From: JAGVSR01 sp963742405
GTDB taxonomy: Bacteria; Pseudomonadota; Alphaproteobacteria; Rhizobiales; Hyphomicrobiaceae
Assembly: GCA_963742405.1 (NCBI GenBank)
Contig: CAVUMB010000007.1
Span: 186,001-250,000 of the forward strand
Length of the DNA: 64,000 bases
Direction: 5' to 3'
Shown here piece after piece: positions 51,738-61,359 of this stretch. The notes below the pieces were generated by a model. That model was not told the DNA's origin. It worked only from the letters and a program-made list of their open reading frames with translations, and ran no database searches. Within the stretch, counting starts at the first letter, position 1, and every line of letters begins with the position of its first letter. A program made the translations under genes and the position numbers.

Positions 51738-54728
51738 TTATTTGCTGCTGCCTTTCAAGGCGTCGTTCACGAGCGCGGCCTGTTCGGCCAAATGCTTGCT
51801 GAGCTGTCCCGTCGCCGGCGATGCCGCAGCCGCGCGGCCCGCATAGCGCGGCCGCCGGTGAATGTAGCCCAGGTGCGTCAGCACCCATTCGATGTTGGCA
51901 TCCATGAAATGCCAGGCACCCATGTTCTTGGGTTCCTCCTGACACCACACGATTTCAGCGAACTTGAAACGACCAAGCTCGCTGATCAGCGCGCGTGCTG
52001 GAAATGGATAAAGCTGTTCGACGCGAAGCAAGTAGACGTTGTCGATGCCCTGCTGCTCGCGAGCTTCATAAAGATCGTAGTAAACCTTTCCCGAACACAG
52101 CACGACACGCTCGATCTGATCGTCGGGGAGCAGTTTGATCGTCTCTGCCGAGCGCGTTTGCGCATCGTCAAGCAAGATGCGCTGGAACGATGTGTTCGGC
52201 CCAAGCTCGTCGAGTCGCGAGACGACGCGCTTGTGCCGCAACAGCGACTTCGGCGTCATCAAAATAAGTGGCTTGCGAAACTTGCGCAGCAATTGCCGAC
52301 GCAAGATGTGAAAATAGTTCGCGGGCGTTGAGCAGTTCGCCACCTGCCAGTTGTCTTCCGCGCACAATTGCAGCCAGCGTTCGAGACGCGCCGACGAATG
52401 TTCCGGGCCTTGTCCCTCGAAGCCGTGCGGCAGCAGGCACACCAGCCCCGACATCCGCAGCCACTTGCGTTCGGCCGACGACAGGAATTGATCGAACAGA
52501 ACCTGCGCACCGTTGGCAAAGTCGCCGAACTGGGCTTCCCACAGCACGAGCGCCCGCGGTTCGGCCAGCGAATAGCCGTACTCAAACCCGAGCACGGCCT
52601 CTTCCGAAAGCATCGTGTTGATGACTTCGAACTTGGCCTGATCGGGTGAAACGAATTTCAGCGGCGTGTAGCGCCGTTCCGTCTCCTGATCGACCAGAAC
52701 GCAATGGCGCTGCGAGAACGTGCCGCGCTCGCTGTCCTGGCCGGACAGCCGCACCGGAAAACCTTCTTTGAGCAATGATCCAAACGACAGCGCCTCGGCC
52801 ATCGACCAATCGATGCCCTCACCGCTCTCGACCATCTCACGCCGCCGTTCCATCAGCTTTGCGATCGTTTTATGGGCGTGAAACTCATGTGGAATAGCGG
52901 TGATCTGCCGGCCGACGTGACGCAGGGTCTCTCCATCCACGCCCGTCGCCGATGCCTTGTCATCTTCGCCCGCCCGCTGAAAGCCGGCCCAGCGGCCGTC
53001 GAGCCAGTCGGCTTTATTGGGCTTGTACGTCTCGGCCGCCGCCATCTCCTCATCAAGTCGCGCGCGAAACGTCGCCCGCATGGCATCGACTTCGCCGTCC
53101 GCGATCACACCCTCTTCGACCAACCGTTTACCGTAGACTTCGACCACCGAAGGATGTGCTTTGATCTTTTTATACATCAACGGCTGCGTGAACATCGGCT
53201 CGTCGCTTTCATTGTGCCCAAACCGCCGGTAGCAGAACATGTCGATGACAACGGGCTTCTGGAACCGCTGCCGGTATTCGATTGCGATCTTGGCGCAATG
53301 CACGACCGCTTCGGGATCGTCTCCGTTGACATGAAAGATCGGCGCTTCGATCATCCGGGCCACGTCCGAACAATACGGCGACGACCGCGAATAGCGCGGG
53401 CTTGTCGTAAAGCCGATCTGATTGTTGATCACAAAGTGGATCGACCCGCCGGTGCGGTGACCTTTGAGACCCGACAAACCAAAGCACTCGGCCACCACGC
53501 CCTGACCGGCGAACGCCGCGTCACCATGAATGAGCAGCGGCAAAATGGGCGTCCGGTCGCCCGGATCGCAGCCGTGCTGATCTTGCTTGGCGCGCACTTT
53601 GCCAAGCACAACCGGATCGACGATTTCCAAATGTGATGGATTGGCGGTCAGTGAAAGATGGACATTGTTGCCATCGAAAGACCGGTCCGACGACGCGCCC
53701 AGATGATATTTGACATCGCCGGAACCCTCGACATCGTCCGGCTTGAACGAACCGCCCTTGAACTCATTAAAAATCGCCCGCAGCGGTTTGCCGAGCACAT
53801 TGCCGAGAACATTGAGACGGCCGCGATGGGCCATCCCAAACACGATCTCGACCACGCCGAGCTGTCCGCCGCGTTTGATGATCTGTTCAAGTGCGGGAAC
53901 CATCGCTTCGCCGCCGTCGAGTCCGAACCGCTTGGTGCCGGTGTATTTAACGTCGCAGAATTTCTCGAAGAGCTCCGCGTCGATCAGCTTGTTCAATATC
54001 GCGCGCTTGCCGGGCACCGTGAAGTTGATGCCCTTCTCTTCGCCCTCGACGCGCTGCTGCAGCCACGACTTCTGCGCCGGATTGGTAATGTGCATGAATT
54101 GATAGCCGATCTTGCGGCAGTACGTGCGGCGCAGGATCGACAGCACTTGTCGGATGGTCGCGAATTCAAGCCCAAGATACCGGTCCAGAAAAACCGGGCG
54201 GTCGAGATCAGCGTCCATAAACCCATAGGACTCGGCTCTGAGCTCCTTGTGCACATTGCGCTCGGACAGGCCCAGCGGATCGAGATCGGCCGCCAGATGA
54301 CCCATCACGCGGTAGGCACGGATTAGCATCAGAGCCCGGATTGAATCCTGAGTGGCCCGAAGCGAGGCCTCCGCCGACAACTCGACGCCGGATTGCTGCG
54401 CCCGCTGTTGCAGCCGCGCGCGCACACTGGTCTCGCTGGGACCTTCGTCGCCCGTCAGCGCGGCAATCATCTCGTTGTGCGGTGTCAGTTCGGTGAGCGG
54501 GACACCCCACGACGGACCGCCGTTGCCCATCACGACCGGAACGGCAAGCTCATCGAGACGCGGACGCTGATGATCCTCCTTGAGACTCTCGAAGAAATGT
54601 CGCCACTCGTCGGTTACGGATCCGGGATTGCGCTCGTATTGTTCTTGCATCTCCTCGATGTAGGGGGCGTTCGTGCCCTGCAAGAACGATGTCTTGAGGA
54701 AATGCTCGTTGCGCGCGTGGCGTGTCAT
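51738..54728 (-). CDS. sucA: 2-oxoglutarate dehydrogenase E1
   Basis: 996 residues from ATG 54728 (frame open to 54779). FLQGTNAPYIEEMQEQYERN and SVTDEWRHFFESLKEDH at the start are usual in alphaproteobacteria. The thiamine diphosphate region is VNGDDPEAVVHCAKIAIEYR and YRRFGHNESDEP, and the C-terminal half has the pyrimidine-binding and MTPKSLLRHKRVVSRL segments, with QEEPKNMGAWHFM near the end. It decarboxylates 2-oxoglutarate and loads succinyl onto the E2 lipoyl group. Confidence 0.97.
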   Translation of the reverse strand: MTRHARNEHFLKTSFLQGTNAPYIEEMQEQYERNPGSVTDEWRHFFESLKEDHQRPRLDELAVPVVMGNGGPSWGVPLTELTPHNEMIAALTGDEGPSETSVRARLQQRAQQSGVELSAEASLRATQDSIRALMLIRAYRVMGHLAADLDPLGLSERNVHKELRAESYGFMDADLDRPVFLDRYLGLEFATIRQVLSILRRTYCRKIGYQFMHITNPAQKSWLQQRVEGEEKGINFTVPGKRAILNKLIDAELFEKFCDVKYTGTKRFGLDGGEAMVPALEQIIKRGGQLGVVEIVFGMAHRGRLNVLGNVLGKPLRAIFNEFKGGSFKPDDVEGSGDVKYHLGASSDRSFDGNNVHLSLTANPSHLEIVDPVVLGKVRAKQDQHGCDPGDRTPILPLLIHGDAAFAGQGVVAECFGLSGLKGHRTGGSIHFVINNQIGFTTSPRYSRSSPYCSDVARMIEAPIFHVNGDDPEAVVHCAKIAIEYRQRFQKPVVIDMFCYRRFGHNESDEPMFTQPLMYKKIKAHPSVVEVYGKRLVEEGVIADGEVDAMRATFRARLDEEMAAAETYKPNKADWLDGRWAGFQRAGEDDKASATGVDGETLRHVGRQITAIPHEFHAHKTIAKLMERRREMVESGEGIDWSMAEALSFGSLLKEGFPVRLSGQDSERGTFSQRHCVLVDQETERRYTPLKFVSPDQAKFEVINTMLSEEAVLGFEYGYSLAEPRALVLWEAQFGDFANGAQVLFDQFLSSAERKWLRMSGLVCLLPHGFEGQGPEHSSARLERWLQLCAEDNWQVANCSTPANYFHILRRQLLRKFRKPLILMTPKSLLRHKRVVSRLDELGPNTSFQRILLDDAQTRSAETIKLLPDDQIERVVLCSGKVYYDLYEAREQQGIDNVYLLRVEQLYPFPARALISELGRFKFAEIVWCQEEPKNMGAWHFMDANIEWVLTHLGYIHRRPRYAGRAAAASPATGQLSKHLAEQAALVNDALKGSSK

Positions 54729-54995
54729 CGGGTCTGTCCTGGTGGGCCCTGTTCGGGCGCCGGTCTTGGGTAATGGCAATCAGAGAATTGTGCGGCAATT
54801 TCGCGGGTTCAAGGCGATCCGTCAAAGCGCTTCGCTGCATCGCAGCGTCAGAACCCTACTCCCTTTATCCCTGTCTTTTAAGACCCCCCAAAAGTGCACA
54901 ATTGGCCTGAAATTGAGGCAGGTGACGTCCGATATAAAAATCGGCGCTGCAGCCGAGCCGCAGCACCGATTGGAACGTCAATATGAGCCGTCGGC

Positions 54996-55895
54996 TTACT
55001 TACCGAGCACCTTGAGAAGCGTCGTACCCAGTGCCGCGGGACTATCGGCCATGGCAACGCCTGCCTTCTGCATCGCCTCGATCTTATCTTCAGCCTTGCC
55101 CTTGCCACCCGAAATGATGGCACCGGCGTGGCCCATGCGCCGGCCCGGAGGCGCCGACGCACCCGCGATGAAGCCGGCCATCGGCTTTTTGCGGCCTTTC
55201 TTGGCCTGGCCAACCAACCACTCAGCGGCTTCTTCTTCCGCCGAACCGCCAATTTCGCCGATCATGATGATCGACTGGGTTTCCGGGTCATCAAGGAAGA
55301 GGTCGAGAACGTCGATGAATTCCGTTCCTTTGACCGGGTCGCCGCCGATGCCGACGGCCGTTGTTTGGCCGAGCTTGGCATCCGTCGTTTGCTTCACCGC
55401 CTCATATGTCAACGTGCCGGAGCGTGAAACCACGCCCACCGAGCCCTTTGAGAAAATGTTGCCCGGCATGATACCGATCTTGCACTGACCGGGGGTCAGT
55501 ACGCCCGGGCAGTTCGGCCCAACAAGACGCGACATCGACCCCGACAAAGCCCGCTTTACGCGAATCATGTCGATCACGGGAATGCCTTCCGTGATGCAGA
55601 TGATCAGCGGTATTTCGGCATCGATCGCTTCCAGGATCGCGTCGGCCGCAAAGGGTGGTGGCACATAGATGGCACTGGCCGTGGCCCCCGTTGCCGCTTT
55701 CGCCTCCATCACTGTATTGAACATCGGTACGTCTGCGAGTTCCGCGTCGGGGTGATTGCTGCCGCCCTTGCCCGGCGTCACGCCACCGGCAACTTTGGTG
55801 CCATAGGCTTTTGCCTGCTTGGTATGAAATGTCCCCTGACTGCCGGTAATGCCCTGGCAGATGGTGACTGTATTTTTATCGATGAGAATGGACAT
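54996..55895 (-). CDS. sucD: succinyl-CoA ligase subunit alpha
   Basis: 299 residues. MSILIDKNTVTICQGITGSQ, VMEAKAATGATASAIYVPPP, ITEGIPVIDMIRVKRAL and the phosphohistidine loop RRMGHAGAIISGGKGKAEDK. It forms the heterodimer that makes ATP or GTP from succinyl-CoA. The start is 2 bases after the sucC stop. The stretch 54729-54995 to sucA, 267 bases, shows no gene and may hold a sucA promoter. Confidence 0.97.
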   Translation of the reverse strand: MSILIDKNTVTICQGITGSQGTFHTKQAKAYGTKVAGGVTPGKGGSNHPDAELADVPMFNTVMEAKAATGATASAIYVPPPFAADAILEAIDAEIPLIICITEGIPVIDMIRVKRALSGSMSRLVGPNCPGVLTPGQCKIGIMPGNIFSKGSVGVVSRSGTLTYEAVKQTTDAKLGQTTAVGIGGDPVKGTEFIDVLDLFLDDPETQSIIMIGEIGGSAEEEAAEWLVGQAKKGRKKPMAGFIAGASAPPGRRMGHAGAIISGGKGKAEDKIEAMQKAGVAMADSPAALGTTLLKVLGK

Positions 55896-55897
55896 CC

Positions 55898-57097
55898 TTA
55901 GGCAACCTTCTTCACTTCGGCAGTAATCTTGCGGGCGGCATCGGCGAGATCGTCTGCGGGAACGATCTTTAGGCCGGATTCGGCCAGCATTTTCTTGCCG
56001 AGTTCAACGTTAGTGCCTTCGAGCCGCACGACGAGCGGAACCGTAATCGCCATCTCGCGGGCCGCCGCGATCACGCCGTCCGCGATGATGTCGCAGCGCA
56101 TGATGCCGCCGAAAATGTTGACCAGAATGCCCTTTACTGAAGGATCGGACAGGATGAGCTTGAAGGCTTCCCGCACCTTCTCCTTTGAAGCGCCGCCACC
56201 GACGTCGAGAAAGTTCGCGGGCTCCGCTCCGTAAAGCTTGATGATGTCCATCGTCGCCATCGCTAGACCGGCGCCGTTGACGAGGCAGCCGATGTTGCCG
56301 TCAAGCTTGATGAAGGCGAGGTCATGTTTGGATGCTTCGATTTCCGTCGGTTCTTCTTCCGTGATGTCACGGTAGGCGACGATCTCGGGATGCCGGAACA
56401 GTGCGTTGGAATCAAAGTCCATCTTGCCGTCGAGAGCGATCAGATTGCCGTCCTTCGTGACGACGAGGGGGTTGATCTCGAGCAGGCTCATGTCCTTCTC
56501 AATGAACATCCGGTAGAGGTTTGCCGCCGTCGACTGCATTTGCTTGAAAGCGTTGCCCTTGAGACCGAGCGCGAACGCAATCTTGCGGCCATGAAACGAC
56601 TGGAACCCGGAGGCTGGATCGATTGACAGCGTGATGATCTTGTCGGGCGTGTCGTGCGCGACCTTCTCGATGTCCATGCCGCCTTCGGTGGAAACGATGA
56701 AAGCCACGCGCGATGTCGCGCGGTCGACGAGCATGGACAGATAGAGTTCCCTGTCTATCGCCGTACCATCCTCGACGTAGAGGCGGCGAACGACGCGGCC
56801 GGCATCCCCCGTCTGTACGGTGACGAGCGTGCGGCCCAGCATCTCTCCGGCGAACTGCTTCACTTCATCGACCGACTTAGCGAGCCGGACGCCGCCCTTC
56901 TCGCCGGCTTCCTTCTCCTTGAACGTACCTTTGCCGCGGCCGCCGGCATGGATCTGCGCCTTGACGACCCAAACTGGACCCGGCAGTTGATGGGCAGCCT
57001 CAACGGCTTCATCGACCGAAAACGCAGCACCGCCCTTACCAGTGGGGATACCGTATTGGCGATAGAGCTCCTTCGCCTGATGCTCGTGGATGTTCAT
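55898..57097 (-). CDS. sucC: succinyl-CoA ligase subunit beta
   Basis: 399 residues. MNIHEHQAKELYRQYGIPTG, VVKAQIHAGGRGKGTFKEKE (ATP-grasp), LLEINPLVVTKDGNLIALDG near 200 and FLDVGGGASKEKVREAFKL near 298 are family marks. Carries the ATP-grasp site of the enzyme. It lies 159 bases after mdh on the same strand. Confidence 0.97.
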   Translation of the reverse strand: MNIHEHQAKELYRQYGIPTGKGGAAFSVDEAVEAAHQLPGPVWVVKAQIHAGGRGKGTFKEKEAGEKGGVRLAKSVDEVKQFAGEMLGRTLVTVQTGDAGRVVRRLYVEDGTAIDRELYLSMLVDRATSRVAFIVSTEGGMDIEKVAHDTPDKIITLSIDPASGFQSFHGRKIAFALGLKGNAFKQMQSTAANLYRMFIEKDMSLLEINPLVVTKDGNLIALDGKMDFDSNALFRHPEIVAYRDITEEEPTEIEASKHDLAFIKLDGNIGCLVNGAGLAMATMDIIKLYGAEPANFLDVGGGASKEKVREAFKLILSDPSVKGILVNIFGGIMRCDIIADGVIAAAREMAITVPLVVRLEGTNVELGKKMLAESGLKIVPADDLADAARKITAEVKKVA

Positions 57098-57256
57098 GGC
57101 GCTCCTGGGCGTGTTTTTTTGTGTTTAGCAACGAGGCGTGTGTAATCGGGAAGGCAACGGTCCGGCGACCCCCAGACGGGCCAAACGGACCTACCCTGTC
57201 GGGCATGCGACGTTCCGGCTTGCCCGTCCGGCCGTAAGCCGCGCGATCTGGTTCGG

Positions 57257-58222
57257 TCAGCTGGCGAGCGGCGGGTTGATCTGAACGCAGGCATCGACCA
57301 GCCCCTTCACGGATTCCACCGACCGCATCAGCATCTGCCGTTCCGCGGAATTGAGGTCGATCTCGATAATCCGCTCGATCCCGCCCGAGCCAATGATCAC
57401 GGGTACACCCACATAAAGGCCCTTTACCCCATATTCTCCATTGAGATAGGCCGCGCAGGGCAGGACCCGTTTCTTATCCTTGAGGAAGCTTTCCGCCATC
57501 GCGATCGCCGAGGCCGCCGGCGCGTAATAAGCCGATCCGGTCTTCAGCAACCCAACGATTTCACCCCCGCCCTTACGCGTCCGGTCAACGATCTGTTCCA
57601 CCCGGTCCTGGCGGATCCAACCCATCTTTACGAGATCGGGCAATGGCACACCGCCGACCGTCGAATAGCGGACCAGCGGCACCATGTCGTCCCCGTGCCC
57701 GCCGAGCACAAACGCCGATACGTCTTCGACCGAGACCTTGAACTCGTCCGCTAGGAAATGCCGAAAGCGGGCCGTATCGAGAACACCCGCCATTCCGCAA
57801 ACCATGTTGCGGGGCAAACCCGAGAATTTCTGCAAAGCCCACACCATCGCATCGAGCGGGTTGGTGATACAGATGACAAATGAATTGGGCGCATACTTTT
57901 GAATACCCGCACCCACCTGTTCCATAACCTTTAAATTGATACCGATAAGATCGTCTCGGCTCATTCCGGGCTTGCGCGGAACGCCGGCCGTGACGATGCA
58001 AACTCCGGCCCCTTCGATATCCGCGTACGCGTTGGTGCCTTTGAGGTTGCAGTCAAAGCCTTCGACGGCGCCCGACTGCGCGATGTCCAGCGACTTGCCC
58101 TGTGGCAAACCCTCGGCGATGTCGAACAGCACCACATCCCCAAGCTCCTTGAGCCCGATCAGATGAGCCAAGGTTCCACCGATCATTCCACCGCCGATCA
58201 GGGCAATCTTCGTACGCGCCAT
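57257..58222 (-). CDS. mdh: malate dehydrogenase
   Basis: 321 residues from ATG 58222 (frame open to 58279). ALIGGGMIGGTLAHLIGLKE binds NAD; VPRKPGMSRDDLIGINLKVM contains the first substrate Arg, ITNPLDAMVWALQKFSGLP and VLGGHGDDMVPLVRYSTVGG with the catalytic His near 176. It is the LDH-like type found in alphaproteobacteria. It oxidises malate to oxaloacetate; first of the leftward TCA run mdh-sucC-sucD. Confidence 0.97.
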   Translation of the reverse strand: MARTKIALIGGGMIGGTLAHLIGLKELGDVVLFDIAEGLPQGKSLDIAQSGAVEGFDCNLKGTNAYADIEGAGVCIVTAGVPRKPGMSRDDLIGINLKVMEQVGAGIQKYAPNSFVICITNPLDAMVWALQKFSGLPRNMVCGMAGVLDTARFRHFLADEFKVSVEDVSAFVLGGHGDDMVPLVRYSTVGGVPLPDLVKMGWIRQDRVEQIVDRTRKGGGEIVGLLKTGSAYYAPAASAIAMAESFLKDKKRVLPCAAYLNGEYGVKGLYVGVPVIIGSGGIERIIEIDLNSAERQMLMRSVESVKGLVDACVQINPPLAS

Positions 58223-58385
58223 CGGACACTTATCTCCCTCGACAATCCCGCGGATGAGCCGCGTCTCAATCTCACGCAAGCCATGCGTGGCCTACGCCCT
58301 GCCATTCCGCAGTTGCGAAGACAATCTGTTCGTTCGTAGGCCGAAACACCTCCGCCCTCAAGGGTCGGGGCAAAAAACCCTGCCA

Positions 58386-59504
58386 CTAAACCCCCCGCCG
58401 CAGCGCAACCCGCTCGGCCAGATAGGTTTCACTTCGCATCTCCATCAAGCGCGATGCGGTGCGAACGAACAGCTCGGCACCGTCGCCCTCCGGATACAGC
58501 GCGTCCGGTTCGGCCGCTGCAGAAGCGATGAGATACGTGCCGCGATCATAAAGATTATCGATGAGTGTAATGAACCGCCGCGCCTCGTTGCGCCTGTCTG
58601 GCTTCAGCACCGGAATGTGCTCGACGATAATCGTGGGGTAGGCCCGCGCGATCGCAATGTAGTCGGCTCCGGCCAGCGGCGCGGCACACAGATCGTCGAA
58701 CGAAAACCGTGCCACCCCAGCCGCCGCGACCGGCACCTCGATCTGCCGGCCGTTGCACTCCACCACTGCCGGCTCCCCCGAGTCGCCACCCGTGAGCCGG
58801 TGCCATATGGCATCGATCTCGCTTTTCGCCGCCGCATCCGCCGGACAAAAATAGAGCCTTCGTCCTTGCAGCTTGTCCAGCCGATAGTCCTTCGCTGCAT
58901 CAATCTCGACAACGTCAAGCTTGTCCTCCAGTGCCGCGATAAATGGCAGGAAAAGCTGGCGATTGAGGCCGTTCCAGTAAAGCCGGTCTGGCGACGCATT
59001 GGACGTCGCCACCACCACGACGCCGCGTTCGAATAGGGCCTTGAACAAGCGCCCGAGGATCATTGCGTCCGCGATATCGGTCACATGGAATTCGTCAAAG
59101 CAAAGAAGTTGCGCCTCGCCGGCGATCTCACGCGCAACGAACGGGATCGGATCGCCGTCGGTCGTCGCCCGGCCGCGCGCGATGCGCTCGTGCGCCTCGG
59201 CCATGAACTGATGGAAGTGCACCCGACGCCGCGGCGTAAAGCCAACTGCGAGATGGAACAGGTCCATCATCATCGTCTTTCCGCGACCGACCGCGCCGTG
59301 AATGTATAGGCCGCGCGGGGCCGGGTTCGGTGTGCGCTTCACCGGCCGCAAGATCGACAGTCGCGACGGCCGTTCCATGCGACGACCTTCGAGATCGGCG
59401 GCGAGCTCATCGAGACGCTTGACGATCCGTGCTTGCGCCGGATCACCTTCGAGCTGGCCGCTTGCCACTCTTTGCTGATAGTATTGCCAAACGCGGCCCG
59501 GCAT
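58386..59504 (-). CDS. zapE: cell division protein ZapE (AFG1-like ATPase)
   Basis: 372 residues from ATG 59504: MPGRVWQYYQQRVASGQLE. GLYIHGAVGRGKTMMMDLFH near 70 is Walker A, RRVHFHQFMAEAHERI follows, LLCFDEFHVTDIADAMILGR near 125 is Walker B, VVATSNASPDRLYWNGLNRQ near 160 sensor, and ITLIDNLYDRGTYLIASAAA near 318. ZapE acts at the septum in Gram-negative bacteria. A neighbour of mdh in this order. A start at 59561 adds 19 residues and is less likely. Confidence 0.94.
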   Translation of the reverse strand: MPGRVWQYYQQRVASGQLEGDPAQARIVKRLDELAADLEGRRMERPSRLSILRPVKRTPNPAPRGLYIHGAVGRGKTMMMDLFHLAVGFTPRRRVHFHQFMAEAHERIARGRATTDGDPIPFVAREIAGEAQLLCFDEFHVTDIADAMILGRLFKALFERGVVVVATSNASPDRLYWNGLNRQLFLPFIAALEDKLDVVEIDAAKDYRLDKLQGRRLYFCPADAAAKSEIDAIWHRLTGGDSGEPAVVECNGRQIEVPVAAAGVARFSFDDLCAAPLAGADYIAIARAYPTIIVEHIPVLKPDRRNEARRFITLIDNLYDRGTYLIASAAAEPDALYPEGDGAELFVRTASRLMEMRSETYLAERVALRRGV

Positions 59505-60155
59505 CCTGCACCCTTGCTCGAACGTCGCGTGAGCTAGCCCTGATCTACCGGCGGGCAGCAAGCACCTCGTGACCCTTTGTCACGAACCCGCAGGATGCAC
59601 GAGCATGCCGGCCCGAGGGTCGCAGTGAAACGATTGTCGCAGCCTGTGGGTGAACCCCGGCAAGCTAAGGCAATGGCAAACATGGGTCGGCGACGAGCAG
59701 CATGACTACGTCGAGAATAGCAATGGAGTATGCGCTGAGGCCGGGACACGGCGACGATCCAATCCGAGCAATCGAAGTGGAGAAGATCAAGGCCGCGTGT
59801 CGCGCACAGCATCGAAGTTTTAAATCGCCCGTCGATAAAAAAAGTCCCACCGCGACTTCGGAGAAAACTGCGAACATCATCGCAGTCACATCGAGTCTGT
59901 GGATGACCGGAGAAACCGCCGCTATTTTCTTCCAGCAGCAACGCAATCTGAAGCACCTGACTTCACTCGCGATTGCCATTGGAGAAACTAGAGGCCCGGA
60001 ATTGCTCGAAAATTGCGGCGTTTACGCCACACTTTCGGCAATTGGACAGAAATATCGACGCGAAATCGAATTTCGGTGTCAACAAATTCCTCGAACTTGC
60101 GCATATTTTTTTAGTGATCGAAATGATTCGATCTTTTTTAGAGGGAGAGAGAACT
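59505..60155. other. intergenic stretch upstream of the Lys/Ala-rich gene
   Basis: About 650 bases. Two long overlapping frames on the plus strand (59702-60163 and 59973-60155) have unlikely composition and I do not accept them. The right half is AT-rich (TTTTTTTAGTG near 60105), probably the promoter area of the gene at 60156. Confidence 0.4.
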
Positions 60156-60272
60156 ATGGCTAAGGCAGCGAAGAAGGCAGCGAAGAAAGCAACGGCAAAG
60201 CGCGCACCGGCAAAGAAGGCCGCCGCGAAGAAGCCGGCAAAGAAGGCTGCAAAGAAGAAGCGCGCGGCTTAA
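60156..60272 (+). CDS. 38-residue Lys/Ala-rich histone-like protein
   Basis: MAKAAKKAAKKATAKRAP, then AKKAAAKKPAKKAAKKKRAA, all Lys, Ala, Pro, Thr and Arg. The start is ATG 60156 with GAGGGAGAGAGAA ahead, which decides it against the long upstream frame. Such short H1/Hc1-like proteins bind DNA non-specifically and neutralise charge. A clear terminator follows, so it is a single-gene unit. Confidence 0.82.
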   Translation: MAKAAKKAAKKATAKRAPAKKAAAKKPAKKAAKKKRAA

Positions 60273-60345
60273 AGCCGACGTTTCTTGCTCTGCTCTCGGT
60301 TGGGCATCGAGGCGCGGGGCCGGTCCTAAAGACCGAAATTTTCAA

Positions 60346-60383
60346 GGCCGATGGCTGCGAGACGCGCCATCGGCCTTCTTTAC
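60346..60383 (+). terminator. intrinsic terminator after the Lys/Ala-rich gene
   Basis: GGCCGATGGC and GCCATCGGCC pair perfectly (10 bp) around TGCGAGACGC, followed by TTCTTTACTT. On the other strand it would lie behind sdhB. Confidence 0.8.
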
Positions 60384-60446
60384 TTAACTACCGATGTATA
60401 TGCGACACGCAAAAATGCGAAACTTTCCCGCTTGACCACTGGCGCC

Positions 60447-61226
60447 TCAGACGCGGCGCTGCACCATCAGCTTCTTCAACTCAGCAATGGCTTTTGCAGG
60501 CGACAACCCTTTCGGGCACGCTTTGGCGCAATTCATGATGGTGTGACAGCGATAAAGCCGGAACGGGTCTTCGAGATTGTCCAGCCGATCTCCCGTCGCC
60601 TCGTCGCGGCTGTCAATGACCCAGCGATAGGCTTGCAGCAGGATGGCTGGACCAAGATACCGGTCCGAATTCCACCAATAACTCGGACAAGACGCAGAAC
60701 AGCAAGCGCACAGGATGCACTCGTAAAGCCCATCCAGCTTTTCACGATCCTCGCGCGACTGCTTCCACTCCTTTGGCGGCGTCGGCGTGTCCGTTTTCAG
60801 CCAAGGGTCAATGGACCGATGCTGCGCGTAAAAGTTCGTCATATCTGGGACCAGGTCCTTGATGACCGACATGTGCGGCAGCGGATAGACGCTCACAGCA
60901 CCGGCGACCTCATCAATGCCCTTTAGGCACGCGAGATAGTTCGTTCCGTCAATATTCATGGAGCACGATCCGCAGATCCCCTCTCGGCAGGAGCGGCGGA
61001 ACGTCAGGGTCGGATCGATCTCGTTTTTGATTTTCAACAGCGCGTCGAGCACCATCGGACCGCATTGATCTTGATTGACCCAGTACGTATCGATATGCGG
61101 ATTTTGCCCGTCGTCCGGCGTCCAGCGATAAATCTTGAACTCGCGCCAAGCCCCCTCGCCTTCGGGCGCGTTCCAAGTCTTGCCCGTCGTAACTTTCGAG
61201 TTCTTGGGAAGCGTCAACTGCACCAT
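60447..61226 (-). CDS. sdhB: succinate dehydrogenase iron-sulfur subunit
   Basis: 259 residues from ATG 61226 (frame open to 61304). The 2Fe-2S cysteines are in FRRSCREGICGSCSMNIDGT and NYLACLKG, the 4Fe-4S in CILCACCSASCPSYWWNSD and the 3Fe-4S in CHTIMNCAKACPKGLSPAKA. It moves electrons from SdhA to ubiquinone. One unknown gene lies between it and sdhA. Confidence 0.97.
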   Translation of the reverse strand: MVQLTLPKNSKVTTGKTWNAPEGEGAWREFKIYRWTPDDGQNPHIDTYWVNQDQCGPMVLDALLKIKNEIDPTLTFRRSCREGICGSCSMNIDGTNYLACLKGIDEVAGAVSVYPLPHMSVIKDLVPDMTNFYAQHRSIDPWLKTDTPTPPKEWKQSREDREKLDGLYECILCACCSASCPSYWWNSDRYLGPAILLQAYRWVIDSRDEATGDRLDNLEDPFRLYRCHTIMNCAKACPKGLSPAKAIAELKKLMVQRRV

Positions 61227-61359
61227 GGGTCGGGGTCGATCCTCACAACGAACGTAAACACCAGTACGGCCACCAGAATTGAGGGGTCGCTTCACCCCTG
61301 TCAACGCAGCCGAACGGTCGCTGGATGCGGTTCTTTGCCCCCATTTTCACGACACGCCG

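Noticed and set aside
59973..60155. Longer in-frame N-terminus for the Lys/Ala-rich protein
   Set aside because: The GAGGGAGAGAG site directly ahead of ATG 60156 and the break in composition favour the short form.
59702..60163. 153-codon plus-strand frame before the Lys/Ala-rich gene
   Set aside because: Unlikely composition, no ribosome site, and it overlaps the well-supported start at 60156 in another frame.
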